A stretch of 64,000 nucleotides of DNA from CAYSYY01 sp964576115 [NCBI: uncultured Gemmatimonadota bacterium]. GTDB taxonomy: Bacteria; Blakebacterota; Blakebacteria; Blakebacterales. Below, piece by piece: positions 24,964 through 33,869 of this stretch. A program made the position numbers and the translations under genes. Position 1 is the stretch's first letter. Each line of letters starts with the position of its first letter. The notes below the pieces were generated by a model. That model did not search any database and was not told the DNA's origin. It was given only the letters and a program-made list of their open reading frames with translations. Location: contig CAZNUA010000015.1 of NCBI GenBank assembly GCA_964576115.1, forward strand, positions 5,300 through 69,299, read 5' to 3'.

Positions 24964-26711
24964 CGCACACGAACCGCCGCGTCCCGTCGCCAATCATCGA
25001 TCCCCGACCTGCCCTTTTCATCCCTTCCCTCCTCTTCATGGCTTTCATCCCCTTCATGTTCCTGCTCGTCGGTATCGCCGCCTGCACCGGCCCACGGAAC
25101 GACCCACCGGTCCGCCAGCTTGCCCTCGAGGGCCTGCCGGAACGGATCACCGCCCTGGCGGCCGGGGATATCGACGGTGACGGTCGGCCCGAACTCGTGA
25201 GCGGCAACGGGCGCTGGTACCGGACCGAACAGCGGACCGTCGCGTACGATCCGGGCCGCCTGATGATCCACGATCTGACCCGGCGCGGATTCGTCGAGAT
25301 CTGGAGCGATTCAGTGCCCGCCCCGCTGAGTCTGGCCGCGATCGGAGACCTGACCGGTGACGGCCGGGTTGAAGCGGTCGCCGCCCTCGGCTGGGGAACC
25401 TATGTCGATTCGGCGGCGGTCCACCTGCGCATCATCCATCCGGCCGAAGGCTACCGGGTCGAGGAACCGCTCACGGCACCCACTCCCCGCAGCCAGGTGA
25501 CCGACCTGCAGCTCGTCGATCTGGACTCCGACGGCCGGCTCGACGTGCAGGTGAGCTGGTTTGCGAGCAAGTATTTCGTCGCCACGGCCCAGCTCTTCTA
25601 CCGGGACGGGGAGTGGGAGATTCGCCGCCTGCCCGAGGTGCGCATGGCCATGGGCCGGCATGTCTACCGGGAGACCCCGGGGGCCGAACCGCTGCAGATC
25701 GTGGGCCGGATCTACGGGGACGAGATCGGGGACCCGGGCGATCTCTTCATCGCCGCCGACGATGGACGCCGGATGCTCCCCAGCTGGCAGGGAGTGAACG
25801 AACTGACCGCCGGAGACGCGGACGGAGACGGACGGGCCGAGCTGGTGCTCTCGGACGGCTGGCACATGAACTACGGCCGCCTGGCCAGAGCCCGCCTGGC
25901 CCTGCTCCGGCCCGGTCCCGACGGCTGGGAATACGAACTGATAGAAGACGTGGTGGGCCAGAACCGGCTGGGTCCGATCGCAGTAGCCGATCTGACCGGT
26001 GACCGGCACCCCGAGATCATTGCCGCCGGCAATCTCGTCTTCCGGCTCTGGAGCCGGACCCGGCCGGAGGGTATCTGGCAGGCCTATACTCCGCCCGGTA
26101 TCGACGCTGGGATTTTTACCACCGCCGATCTGGCCGGGGATCATCGCCACGAGCTGATTACGGCCGGTTCACCCCCGGCTGTCTATGCCTTCGCCCACAA
26201 CCTGCCGCTGACCGCCGAACTGGGCTCAGAGGTCATCCCGCCCGATCGCGCCCCGGAAGACTTGATCAACGTGTCCGCTCCCGAGCTCGAGATCGAAGCC
26301 TGGCTCAACACCCCCGCTCTCTCCCTGGCCGATCTGCGCGGCAAGGTCGTCGTGCTCGATTTCTGGGCCACCTGGTGCCGACCGTGCGCCCGGGCCTACC
26401 CGGTGCTGTCCGAATGGCAGCGGACCCTGGGCGAGCGCGGTCTGGTGGTGATCGGAATCACCCGCTTCGATGCTCAGCAACGGGAACTTGAGGTCATCAG
26501 CGAGTTTGCAGAGGAGAATGGCCTCGATTACCCGCTCGCCGTCGGGCACGGGAATCTGACCCACATCCCCTACGCGGTCGGGGCCATTCCGCACCTGGTA
26601 GTGATCGACGGTGCGGGGATCGTGCGCCATGTGAAGATCGGTTCCGCGGAACCGCGCGAAGCCGAAGAGGTGATCCTGCGCCTGCTCGACCTACTCGAAC
26701 CGCAGGGCTGA
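24960..26711 (+). CDS. FG-GAP/VCBS repeat lipoprotein fused to TlpA-like thioredoxin domain
   Basis: 583 aa. The signal peptide ends with the lipobox GIAAC near residue 43. Six FG-GAP-type blades follow, each with a calcium-loop-like core: GDIDGDGRPELVSG, GDLTGDGRVEAVA, VDLDSDGRLDVQV, GDADGDGRAELVLSDG, ADLTGDRHPEIIAAG and ADLAGDHRHELITAG. From about residue 440 a TlpA/AhpC-type redoxin takes over, with VVVLDFWATWCRPCARAYP (CxxC around residues 472-475) and the cis-proline AIPHLVVID. So a propeller is joined to a periplasmic disulfide oxidoreductase. It overlaps the GWxTD gene (ATGA) and ends by overlapping the convergent permease gene by 21 nt. Confidence 0.88.
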   Translation: MTHTNRRVPSPIIDPRPALFIPSLLFMAFIPFMFLLVGIAACTGPRNDPPVRQLALEGLPERITALAAGDIDGDGRPELVSGNGRWYRTEQRTVAYDPGRLMIHDLTRRGFVEIWSDSVPAPLSLAAIGDLTGDGRVEAVAALGWGTYVDSAAVHLRIIHPAEGYRVEEPLTAPTPRSQVTDLQLVDLDSDGRLDVQVSWFASKYFVATAQLFYRDGEWEIRRLPEVRMAMGRHVYRETPGAEPLQIVGRIYGDEIGDPGDLFIAADDGRRMLPSWQGVNELTAGDADGDGRAELVLSDGWHMNYGRLARARLALLRPGPDGWEYELIEDVVGQNRLGPIAVADLTGDRHPEIIAAGNLVFRLWSRTRPEGIWQAYTPPGIDAGIFTTADLAGDHRHELITAGSPPAVYAFAHNLPLTAELGSEVIPPDRAPEDLINVSAPELEIEAWLNTPALSLADLRGKVVVLDFWATWCRPCARAYPVLSEWQRTLGERGLVVIGITRFDAQQRELEVISEFAEENGLDYPLAVGHGNLTHIPYAVGAIPHLVVIDGAGIVRHVKIGSAEPREAEEVILRLLDLLEPQG

Positions 26712-29105
26712 AGTCGGATCCTGCCGGGCGGCGCGCAGCGCCGGCTGCAGACTGGCAGCGAGGCCGACACCGGACATGAGCAGGACCACTGCGATCAGAG
26801 GCAGGGGTTCGAGGGCCACGACGCCGGTGAAGAGGCTGGTCATGACGAGGCCGGCTCCGATGGAAAGTACCACCCCGATGATCATACCCACCACCACCAG
26901 AAGCATCCCCTGCCGCACGACCAGGCTCACCACCCGCCCGGGACGGGCTCCGACCGCCAGGCGGATACCGATCTCGCGGGTGCGCTCGCCGGTGGCGTAG
27001 AGCATTACCCCGTATACCCCGAGCATCGCCAGCAGCAGAGCAATGAAGGAGAAGGCTCCAAGCAGCATCATGAAGATGCGCATCCCCCACATCCATTCCT
27101 CGAGGACCTGCGGCATCGTGCGCAGCTCGTGGATCGGCAGGGCGGGATCGATTGTCCTGATGGCGCTGCGTACCCCGGCGGCCACCGTGAGCGGATCGGC
27201 CGCCGAGCGGGCCACGATCCACATGTTCTCGTGATCGAACAGAGCGTAGGGCAGGTAGAAGCCGGGTTGGATCTCGTTGTCGAGTCCGTGGTGCCGCACA
27301 CCGGAGACCACGCCGACGATGTCGTACCAGGGCGCGTCCTCGTCCTCGGGCCGCCCGAGTTTGAGCCGGCCGCCCAGGGCATTGCCCTCGGGGTACCAGC
27401 GGTGAGCCAGTTCTTCGTTCACGACAACCACCGGAGTCCCCTGCCGCAGTTCGTCGGCGGTGAAATAGCGGCCGGCCAGCAGGGGGATGCGCATGGTCTC
27501 CAGATACGGTCCGTGGACCATGCGGAAATTGCCCACGGGCAGCGGTTCGTCGGCTGGGAACTCGGGACCTTCGACCGAGTAGGAATTGCCCCAGTTGCTG
27601 CCGGACATCGGCAGGGTCAGCACCGCCGCCGCCGATTCCACGCCGGGCAGGGCCTCGAGTTCAGAGAGGGTCCGGGTGAAAAACTCCCGCCGCTGAGCCG
27701 GTTCGGGGTAGCCGGGCCCGGGCAGACTCAAGTGCATGGTGAGAATCCCTTCGGGCTCAAAACCGGGATCGACCTGCTGCATCTCATACCAGGACTGGAT
27801 GAAGAGCCCGGCGCTGGCCAGGAGCACGAGCGAAAGAGCCGTTTCGCCCACCACGAGCGTGTTGCGCAGCAGGTGGCGGCGGCCTCCACCCGAGCGCGCC
27901 CCGCCCGATTTCAGGGCCCGGACAATATCGGTGCGCCGGGCCTGGACCACCGGCGCCAGACCGAAGGTGATCCCGGTCAGCACAGTGATCCCGAACAGGA
28001 AGAGGATCACCCGCCAGTCGATCGAAAAATCGAGATAGAAGGGAATCTCGACCGGGACCAGCCCCATGGTCAGGACGATCCCGGCCTGTCCCAGACCGAG
28101 GCCGATCAGGCCCCCGGCGAGAGCCAGCAGCAGGCTCTCGGTCAGCAGCTGACGCATCATCCGTCCGCGGCCCGCTCCCAGGGTGCCGCGGATGGCGATC
28201 TCGCGGGTGCGCCCCAGGCTGCGGGCCAGGAGCATGTTGGCCACGTTGGCGCAGGCGATCAGGAGTACCAGGGCTACCGCCCCCATCAGGTAGAGGAACT
28301 GATCCCGGACGTCGGAGGTCACGAACTCGAGCAGGGGCACGATCCGGACATCGTTGTCCTCGACCTGGTCGGGATACAGCTCTTCGAGGTTCCGCACGAC
28401 CCGGCGCAGGTCGGCCAGGGCCTGTTCGGCTCCCACCCCGTCCTTCATCCGGCCGACGGCCTGCAGCGAATGCTGACCACGCCGCTCCAGACCATTATAG
28501 CGGCTCATCGGAACCCACAGTTCGGTGAACTCGGGATAACGCATCCCGGCCGGCATGATCCCGATAACGGTATGAGGGATGCCGTGCAGGGTGACGGTCG
28601 CGCCGACGATGTCGGGATCGGCCCCGAAGTGCCCCTGCCAGAGGGCGTGGCTGAGGATGGTCACATCGGGGGCGCCGGGGATATCGTCTTCAGGGGTAAA
28701 ATTCCGACCCGCGGCCGGCTCGTAACCCAGTACCCGGAACAGATCGGCCGACGTGCGCAGGGCCTGAACCCGCTTGGGTTCCTCACCCCCGGCCAGGCTC
28801 AGACTGGTGCCCTGATAGGCGGCCAGATACTCGAAGGCGGTGTTCTGTTCCTGCCAGTCGTGAAAATTGGGCCAGGCGACTCCCAACCAGGTGAAGCCGC
28901 GTTTGGGAGCCGTTTCCATGACCCAGACGATCTCGTCGATATCCTCGTAAGGAAGCGGCCGGATCAGGGCGGCGTTGACGAAAGTGAACATGGTGATCGT
29001 CACCCCGATCCCGAGACCCAGGCAGAGGATCGCGGCCACGGTGATGCCGGGTCTTTTGCCGAGCATGCGCAGGCCGTACCGGATGTCGTTCAGCAAACCG
29101 CCCAT
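26691..29105 (-). CDS. ADOP-type duplicated ABC permease (MacB/FtsX family)
   Basis: About 804 aa from ATG 29105, with GAGGA 11 nt upstream; ATG 29126 is also possible. It has two MacB periplasmic core plus FtsX units: helix 1 in ILCLGLGIGVTITMFTFVN, a periplasmic region, helices near residues 285-380, a second unit starting at LLRNTLVVGETALSLVLLASAGLF, and three final helices. The opening IRYGLRMLGKRPG is typical of acidobacterial duplicated orphan permeases. No ABC ATPase is adjacent, as usual for the group; the role is unknown, with mechanical transmission or export suggested by analogy. Confidence 0.9.
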   Translation of the reverse strand: MGGLLNDIRYGLRMLGKRPGITVAAILCLGLGIGVTITMFTFVNAALIRPLPYEDIDEIVWVMETAPKRGFTWLGVAWPNFHDWQEQNTAFEYLAAYQGTSLSLAGGEEPKRVQALRTSADLFRVLGYEPAAGRNFTPEDDIPGAPDVTILSHALWQGHFGADPDIVGATVTLHGIPHTVIGIMPAGMRYPEFTELWVPMSRYNGLERRGQHSLQAVGRMKDGVGAEQALADLRRVVRNLEELYPDQVEDNDVRIVPLLEFVTSDVRDQFLYLMGAVALVLLIACANVANMLLARSLGRTREIAIRGTLGAGRGRMMRQLLTESLLLALAGGLIGLGLGQAGIVLTMGLVPVEIPFYLDFSIDWRVILFLFGITVLTGITFGLAPVVQARRTDIVRALKSGGARSGGGRRHLLRNTLVVGETALSLVLLASAGLFIQSWYEMQQVDPGFEPEGILTMHLSLPGPGYPEPAQRREFFTRTLSELEALPGVESAAAVLTLPMSGSNWGNSYSVEGPEFPADEPLPVGNFRMVHGPYLETMRIPLLAGRYFTADELRQGTPVVVVNEELAHRWYPEGNALGGRLKLGRPEDEDAPWYDIVGVVSGVRHHGLDNEIQPGFYLPYALFDHENMWIVARSAADPLTVAAGVRSAIRTIDPALPIHELRTMPQVLEEWMWGMRIFMMLLGAFSFIALLLAMLGVYGVMLYATGERTREIGIRLAVGARPGRVVSLVVRQGMLLVVVGMIIGVVLSIGAGLVMTSLFTGVVALEPLPLIAVVLLMSGVGLAASLQPALRAARQDPTSALRFE

Positions 29106-29285
29106 CGTTGATCTGTCCTCTTCCATTCTGTTTCGCGACTCAGGAGCAGCTCTGCCACCCCTATTACTCTTACGTATGTACCGCTGGACGGGTTACGGTC
29201 ACCTTTCGCCCGATCAGCCTCTGCCCTAGAATGATACCAGGTATGATTCCTTCTTTGACCAACCGATTAACGATCGGATTGCAAC

Positions 29286-30965
29286 ATGACTGACAATGCT
29301 CTGAATCCGTTCCGGCGTCTGCTCCTGACGGCCGGAGTACCCACTCTGTGTATTCTGCTCGCAGCCTCCAGCTGCCTGGCCCAGACCGATCCCTACCCGC
29401 GCGATCCCGATCTGGACGTGCAGCACTATCGGTTCGAGCTGACTCTGAGCGATGACACCGACGTCGTGCAGGGCCGGGCTGCGGTGCGGGTCCGCTTCCG
29501 GCAGGCCGGGAAGACATCCTTCACTCTCGACCTGGTGGGCCGTGACCCGGCCGGCGGCCCCGAGGCCACCGGCATGACCGTCAGTGCAGTCGGGGGACCG
29601 TCAGGGCCGGTCGGTTTCACGCATGCACGGAACCGGCTGAGAGTCGAACTCGCCACGCCCGCTTCGGTCGATGAGGAGCGTACCTTCACGATCGCCTACG
29701 CGGGAGTACCCGCCGACGGGCTCATCATCGCCCGCAACCGTTACGGCGAGCGCACCTTCTTCGGCGACAACTGGCCCGACCGGGCCCGCCACTGGCTCCC
29801 CAGCGTCGACCATCCTTCGGACAAGGCCACCTGCGAATTCATCGTCACCGCCCCGGCCCACTACCGGGTGGTGGGCTCGGGCGCCCTGGTCGAAGAGAGC
29901 GATCTGGAAGGCGACCGGCGCCGAACCCACTGGCGTACCGCCGCCCCCCTGGCCACCAAGCTGATGGTCATCGGCGCGGCCGATTTCGCGGTCGTCGACC
30001 TGGGAGAATTCAACGGTATCCCCCAGCAGTCGTGGACCTATAAAGAGGACCGCGAGGCGGGAGTCAAATCGTTCGCCGTCTCGACCCGGGTCCTCGAGTT
30101 CTTTTCGGACCGGTTTGGTCCCTTCGCCTACGCCAAGATGGCTCACGTGCAGTCGAAGACCCGCTACGGGGGCATGGAAAACGCCTCGAACATCTTCTAC
30201 ACCGAGGGTCGGGCCGGTCGCCCGGCGGGCTGGAGCGAGAGCCTGGTAGCGCACGAGATGGCCCACCAGTGGTTCGGGGATGCCGTGAGCGAGGCCGACT
30301 GGCATCACATCTGGCTCAGCGAGGGATTTGCCACCTACTTCACGACCGTCTATATGGAACACGTCTACGGGCACGACCGGCTCACCGAGCGGATGGCCGG
30401 CGATCGCAACCGGGTCGTGCGGTACTGGCACCGCCAGCCGGCCAGTCCGGTGCTCGACACCACCATCGTGAACCTGAACCGGCTGCTGAGCACCAACTCC
30501 TACCAGAAGGGCTCCTGGATCCTGCACATGCTCCGGTTTCAGCTGGGCGAGGAGGTCTGGTGGGAGGGTATCCGGACCTACTACGAGCGCTTCATGAACG
30601 GCAACGCTCTCTCTTCAGATTTCCGGACCGTCATGGAAGAAGTTTCGGGGCAGAACCTGGGCCCGTTTTTCAACCAGTGGCTCCGTCTGCCCGGCCACCC
30701 GGTGCTGCAGTGGTCGTGGACCTGGAACGAGGATTCGGGCACCCTGAGCCTCTCGATCCGGCAGGTACAGGAGAGCGGTCATCTCTTTTCTTTTCCACTC
30801 GAGGTGGGCCTGGGGACCGATCCTTCACAGCCGCTCGAGATCGCGGAGGTCGAGGTGAACGCCGCGGCCGAGGTCTTCGTCTTCGAACTGGATGCCGCTC
30901 CGTACTATGTCTCGCTCGACCCGAATGTCCGGCTCCTGATGGAAGCCGAGTTTCTCAGAAACTGA
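29286..30965 (+). CDS. M1-family zinc aminopeptidase
   Basis: 559 aa, short for the family because the C-terminal helical domain is trimmed. A signal peptide (ending about residue 36, CLAQT) suggests export. The family signature YGGMENASNIFY (exopeptidase GxMEN), the zinc motif HEMAHQWFGD with the downstream glutamate in WLSEGFATYF, and a tyrosine in TNSYQKGSWILHML are all present. It should cleave N-terminal residues from peptides. It leads an apparent three-gene operon with two outer-membrane-type proteins. A CCGATTAACGATCGG palindrome lies about 15 nt upstream of the ATG; no clear ribosome site is visible. Confidence 0.9.
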   Translation: MTDNALNPFRRLLLTAGVPTLCILLAASSCLAQTDPYPRDPDLDVQHYRFELTLSDDTDVVQGRAAVRVRFRQAGKTSFTLDLVGRDPAGGPEATGMTVSAVGGPSGPVGFTHARNRLRVELATPASVDEERTFTIAYAGVPADGLIIARNRYGERTFFGDNWPDRARHWLPSVDHPSDKATCEFIVTAPAHYRVVGSGALVEESDLEGDRRRTHWRTAAPLATKLMVIGAADFAVVDLGEFNGIPQQSWTYKEDREAGVKSFAVSTRVLEFFSDRFGPFAYAKMAHVQSKTRYGGMENASNIFYTEGRAGRPAGWSESLVAHEMAHQWFGDAVSEADWHHIWLSEGFATYFTTVYMEHVYGHDRLTERMAGDRNRVVRYWHRQPASPVLDTTIVNLNRLLSTNSYQKGSWILHMLRFQLGEEVWWEGIRTYYERFMNGNALSSDFRTVMEEVSGQNLGPFFNQWLRLPGHPVLQWSWTWNEDSGTLSLSIRQVQESGHLFSFPLEVGLGTDPSQPLEIAEVEVNAAAEVFVFELDAAPYYVSLDPNVRLLMEAEFLRN

Positions 30966-30998
30966 GTGTATTCACAATCCGCTGGAGGCGCGGAATCG

Positions 30999-31610
30999 AT
31001 GTCGTTCCGCCCCACGCACACGCGGCCGGGTGCTCTGAGACTGCTGCTGTATCTTCTCTGCGTCTGTCTGCCGCTCGAGGCCCATGCCCAGACCCCGGTC
31101 CCCTTCTCCGATCTGACCCTGCGTCTCGGCGGGGTCTTCCCCGGCGGGGGGATAACCCTGCCGGGCGGATGGGATGAACAGACGGGGATCGAAGCAAGCG
31201 GGAGTACTCCTTTTTACCTGGGTACGATCGAAGCCTCGCTCCGCCTGACGACCTGGGAACGTCTCGATCCCGACCTGCCCGACTTCGCGTCCCGTTCTCT
31301 CGCTCTGGGATGGCACCTGTCCCTGCTCAGTTTTACCGCCCGCACCGGGGTCAGCGTCGGCTGGCGGGTCGGTCTGGTGCAGATGGATTTCGACGATCCC
31401 GGCACCACCTGGCACGATCGGGTCGATCACGAGCTGGAAACCGGTCCGGTCCTCGGTTTCACGGTCGGTCTGGGAAACGAGTGGGAGTTTCGGCTCCTGG
31501 CCGGACGGACCGTTCTGTGGCTGAGCGAACCAATCGACCGGACCTGGTGCTCGCTGGCGCTGGGGCGGCGCCTGAGAATGCCGCCCTGGCTGCGGGAGTT
31601 CCTGCAGTGA
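30999..31610 (+). CDS. Small outer-membrane-type beta-barrel protein, unknown
   Basis: 203 aa from ATG 30999, with TGGAGG about 9 nt upstream. A signal peptide (residues 12-30, ending EAHAQT) is followed by alternating short strands with aromatic girdle residues (FYLGTIEASLRL, SLALGWHLSLLSF, VSVGWRVGLVQM, GLGNEWEFRLLAG), as in small outer-membrane beta-barrels. I recognise no named family. It lies between the M1 peptidase and the TonB-type protein, and its stop overlaps the next gene's GTG start. Confidence 0.6.
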   Translation: MSFRPTHTRPGALRLLLYLLCVCLPLEAHAQTPVPFSDLTLRLGGVFPGGGITLPGGWDEQTGIEASGSTPFYLGTIEASLRLTTWERLDPDLPDFASRSLALGWHLSLLSFTARTGVSVGWRVGLVQMDFDDPGTTWHDRVDHELETGPVLGFTVGLGNEWEFRLLAGRTVLWLSEPIDRTWCSLALGRRLRMPPWLREFLQ

Positions 31611-33691
31611 TCCTCATCCGACGGCACCTACGGCCGAGACCGTCTCTCAGGCAGCTTCACCTCCCGCAATCCCGAGTACCCCTCGCGGTCCTGCCGACGT
31701 TCCTGGTGGTGCACGTGACAGTGATCCTGCTCGCGGGATCCGCCGCCGCCCAGTCGACTTCCCTTGTACCTCCCCCCGATCCCCTGCGCCGGGTCATCAC
31801 CCGGTCGGTGATCGAGCGGACCGGGATCACCCGCCCGGGCGAGATCTTCGATCTGCTCCCGGAGTGGGATTCGTGGTCGACCGACGGTCTGCACGACCGC
31901 CACCGGGTCTCGAGCCTGGCCCCGCTGCGGACCGACACCTTTCTGCTCTTCATCGACGGGATGAGGATCGACCACGACCTGCTCGAGACCCGCAGCCTGA
32001 ACCTGCTGCCCCTCACCGTGGCCGAGATCGACAGCGTCGAGTTCATCGCCTATCCCGCCCTGGTGGCCGGCACCTTCGCTGCCCGGGGAGCGGTACACAT
32101 CCACACCCGTCGTCCCGGCCGGGGGCCCGAAATGACCGCGGCTCTCTTCGCCGAGAACGAGACCGGCGATACCGGCCCCTGGCGCTACCTCGAGGGCCGC
32201 CGGCAGGATGTCGAACACATCGGTCCCGAGGGCGAAATCGTGCTCGGCTGGGGGGGCGAGCGCGCCTGGTTGCGCCTGGCGGGTCTGAACCGCAACCATC
32301 CGGTCACCGACGAGAACATCTATTCCCGAACCGTCGCCCTGGCCCGGGAACTGCCCGTCGTCACGACCCGGGCAGCCAACCTGCGTGCCCATGTCGAGAT
32401 CGGCCCGAGCCGGCACGATGTCTCGGCCTCGACCCAGTGGGGGCACGATTTTCTCTTTCACCGGGGGCCGGGGCAAGAGATCGCTGCCGACACCCGCCTG
32501 AGGCAGATCGGCGCCGCCGGCACCATTCCCCTGACCGGTTCGTTCGGCCTGCGCTACCGCCTGGGCCGTTCGGCCGGAACGATCGGCAGCTGGGCGCCGC
32601 TCGGCGGACCAAACCGGGAACTGGAACTCGACCGGCGTTATCTGAATATCGAGTTCGGAAACGTCATCCCAGCTGGCGGGCTCTGTTTCGGGCTGACACG
32701 GGAAACAAGTACGATCGGGCGGGGTCGTGACGTTCAGAACGACGACCACACCGAATCGACGCTCTACATATCAGCCCACCGGCTTGGCTCTTCCCGCTGG
32801 TCGACCGACCTCGATGTGGCCGCCGTTCTCAGAGGACGCGAGACACGTCTATCGACGAACCTGCAGACCTGCCTGCAGGTGATCCCCAATATCTGGATCC
32901 GGTTCGCGGCGGCTCAGACACCGGTGTCCTTTTTCAGCGACCACGGCTACCGCTACTGGACGTCCAACCTCGAGTTCGATCTCCTGCCCGTGTCGCTTCC
33001 GGGATTCACCTATTACGCTGGGATCACGGACGGATGCGATCATGATGCTCTTCAAAGCCGCCTGGCCGCGATCGATCTTGCCCTGCAGGCGAATCCGACC
33101 GCCGGGATGACAATCAGCGGCGGTTTCTTCCATCGTCAGTTCACCGATCTTCGTCTCGAAAGGTATATGTCAACCGATACGACCACGAAATTCGGCTGGG
33201 CGGGATGCCTCCCGGAAGCAGGCTGGGATGGCCGGCTTTCGGGAGCGCGTGGTGATCTCGCCCTGGACCTGAACGGGCGGGTATCCCTCAGCCTGGCCGG
33301 TGAGTACCGATTGCGAAGGCGGGGATTCACAGCCCGGATGCGTGCCATCCCCCGCCTGATCGTCACCGGACGGATCGAATATGTCATGCATCCCACCATG
33401 ACGCTGGCCCTGACCGGCCGCTACGCCTCACGGAGCGCCTGGACCGAGTATCCGCCTCAGCCCTACGACGATCCGTATCAGTACAGCGGTATGCTCATTA
33501 CCCTGCCCGGCATGAACGATCATCCCGTTCTCACCCTGACCGCCGCCAAGTGGTTCTGGGACCGGCGCCTGCGGTTGGTGCTCGTCGGTCGCAACCTTCT
33601 CAACCGGACCTATCGGACCCATCCGGCCGGGGCGGGCTTCGACCTGAGCCTGGCCGCCCGCCTGGAACTGTATCTGGGCCGGGACCGCTGA
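31607..33691 (+). CDS. TonB-dependent receptor-like plug/barrel protein
   Basis: About 694 aa from GTG 31607, overlapping the preceding stop by 4 nt, with GGGAG 8 nt upstream. Signal peptide ends about residue 43 (AGSAAAQS). The plug domain follows: TDTFLLFIDGMRI, VAEIDSVEFIAYPALVAG and the GAVHIHTRRP end, equivalent to the usual G-A-I-I-T pattern. The rest is a barrel with repeated strand signatures and a late RNLLNRTYRTHPAG, as in TonB receptors. No canonical N-terminal TonB box or carboxypeptidase-like domain was evident. Its substrate is unknown; the M1 peptidase upstream suggests peptides, but that is inference. Confidence 0.8.
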   Translation: MILIRRHLRPRPSLRQLHLPQSRVPLAVLPTFLVVHVTVILLAGSAAAQSTSLVPPPDPLRRVITRSVIERTGITRPGEIFDLLPEWDSWSTDGLHDRHRVSSLAPLRTDTFLLFIDGMRIDHDLLETRSLNLLPLTVAEIDSVEFIAYPALVAGTFAARGAVHIHTRRPGRGPEMTAALFAENETGDTGPWRYLEGRRQDVEHIGPEGEIVLGWGGERAWLRLAGLNRNHPVTDENIYSRTVALARELPVVTTRAANLRAHVEIGPSRHDVSASTQWGHDFLFHRGPGQEIAADTRLRQIGAAGTIPLTGSFGLRYRLGRSAGTIGSWAPLGGPNRELELDRRYLNIEFGNVIPAGGLCFGLTRETSTIGRGRDVQNDDHTESTLYISAHRLGSSRWSTDLDVAAVLRGRETRLSTNLQTCLQVIPNIWIRFAAAQTPVSFFSDHGYRYWTSNLEFDLLPVSLPGFTYYAGITDGCDHDALQSRLAAIDLALQANPTAGMTISGGFFHRQFTDLRLERYMSTDTTTKFGWAGCLPEAGWDGRLSGARGDLALDLNGRVSLSLAGEYRLRRRGFTARMRAIPRLIVTGRIEYVMHPTMTLALTGRYASRSAWTEYPPQPYDDPYQYSGMLITLPGMNDHPVLTLTAAKWFWDRRLRLVLVGRNLLNRTYRTHPAGAGFDLSLAARLELYLGRDR

Positions 33692-33869
33692 TCCCGGTCA
33701 GCCGCGCACATAGAGTACACGGTTCCGCAATGACGGTTACGTATCGATAGAGCCGAGATACCCGGGGCCGCTTCCACCTCTTCGTTCTTGCGCCGGCCGG
33801 GGTAATTCCTGTTCACTTTCCCCTGATCGCGATTCACACCGGGTCACCCCGATTCCGAGGTCTGCCCTG

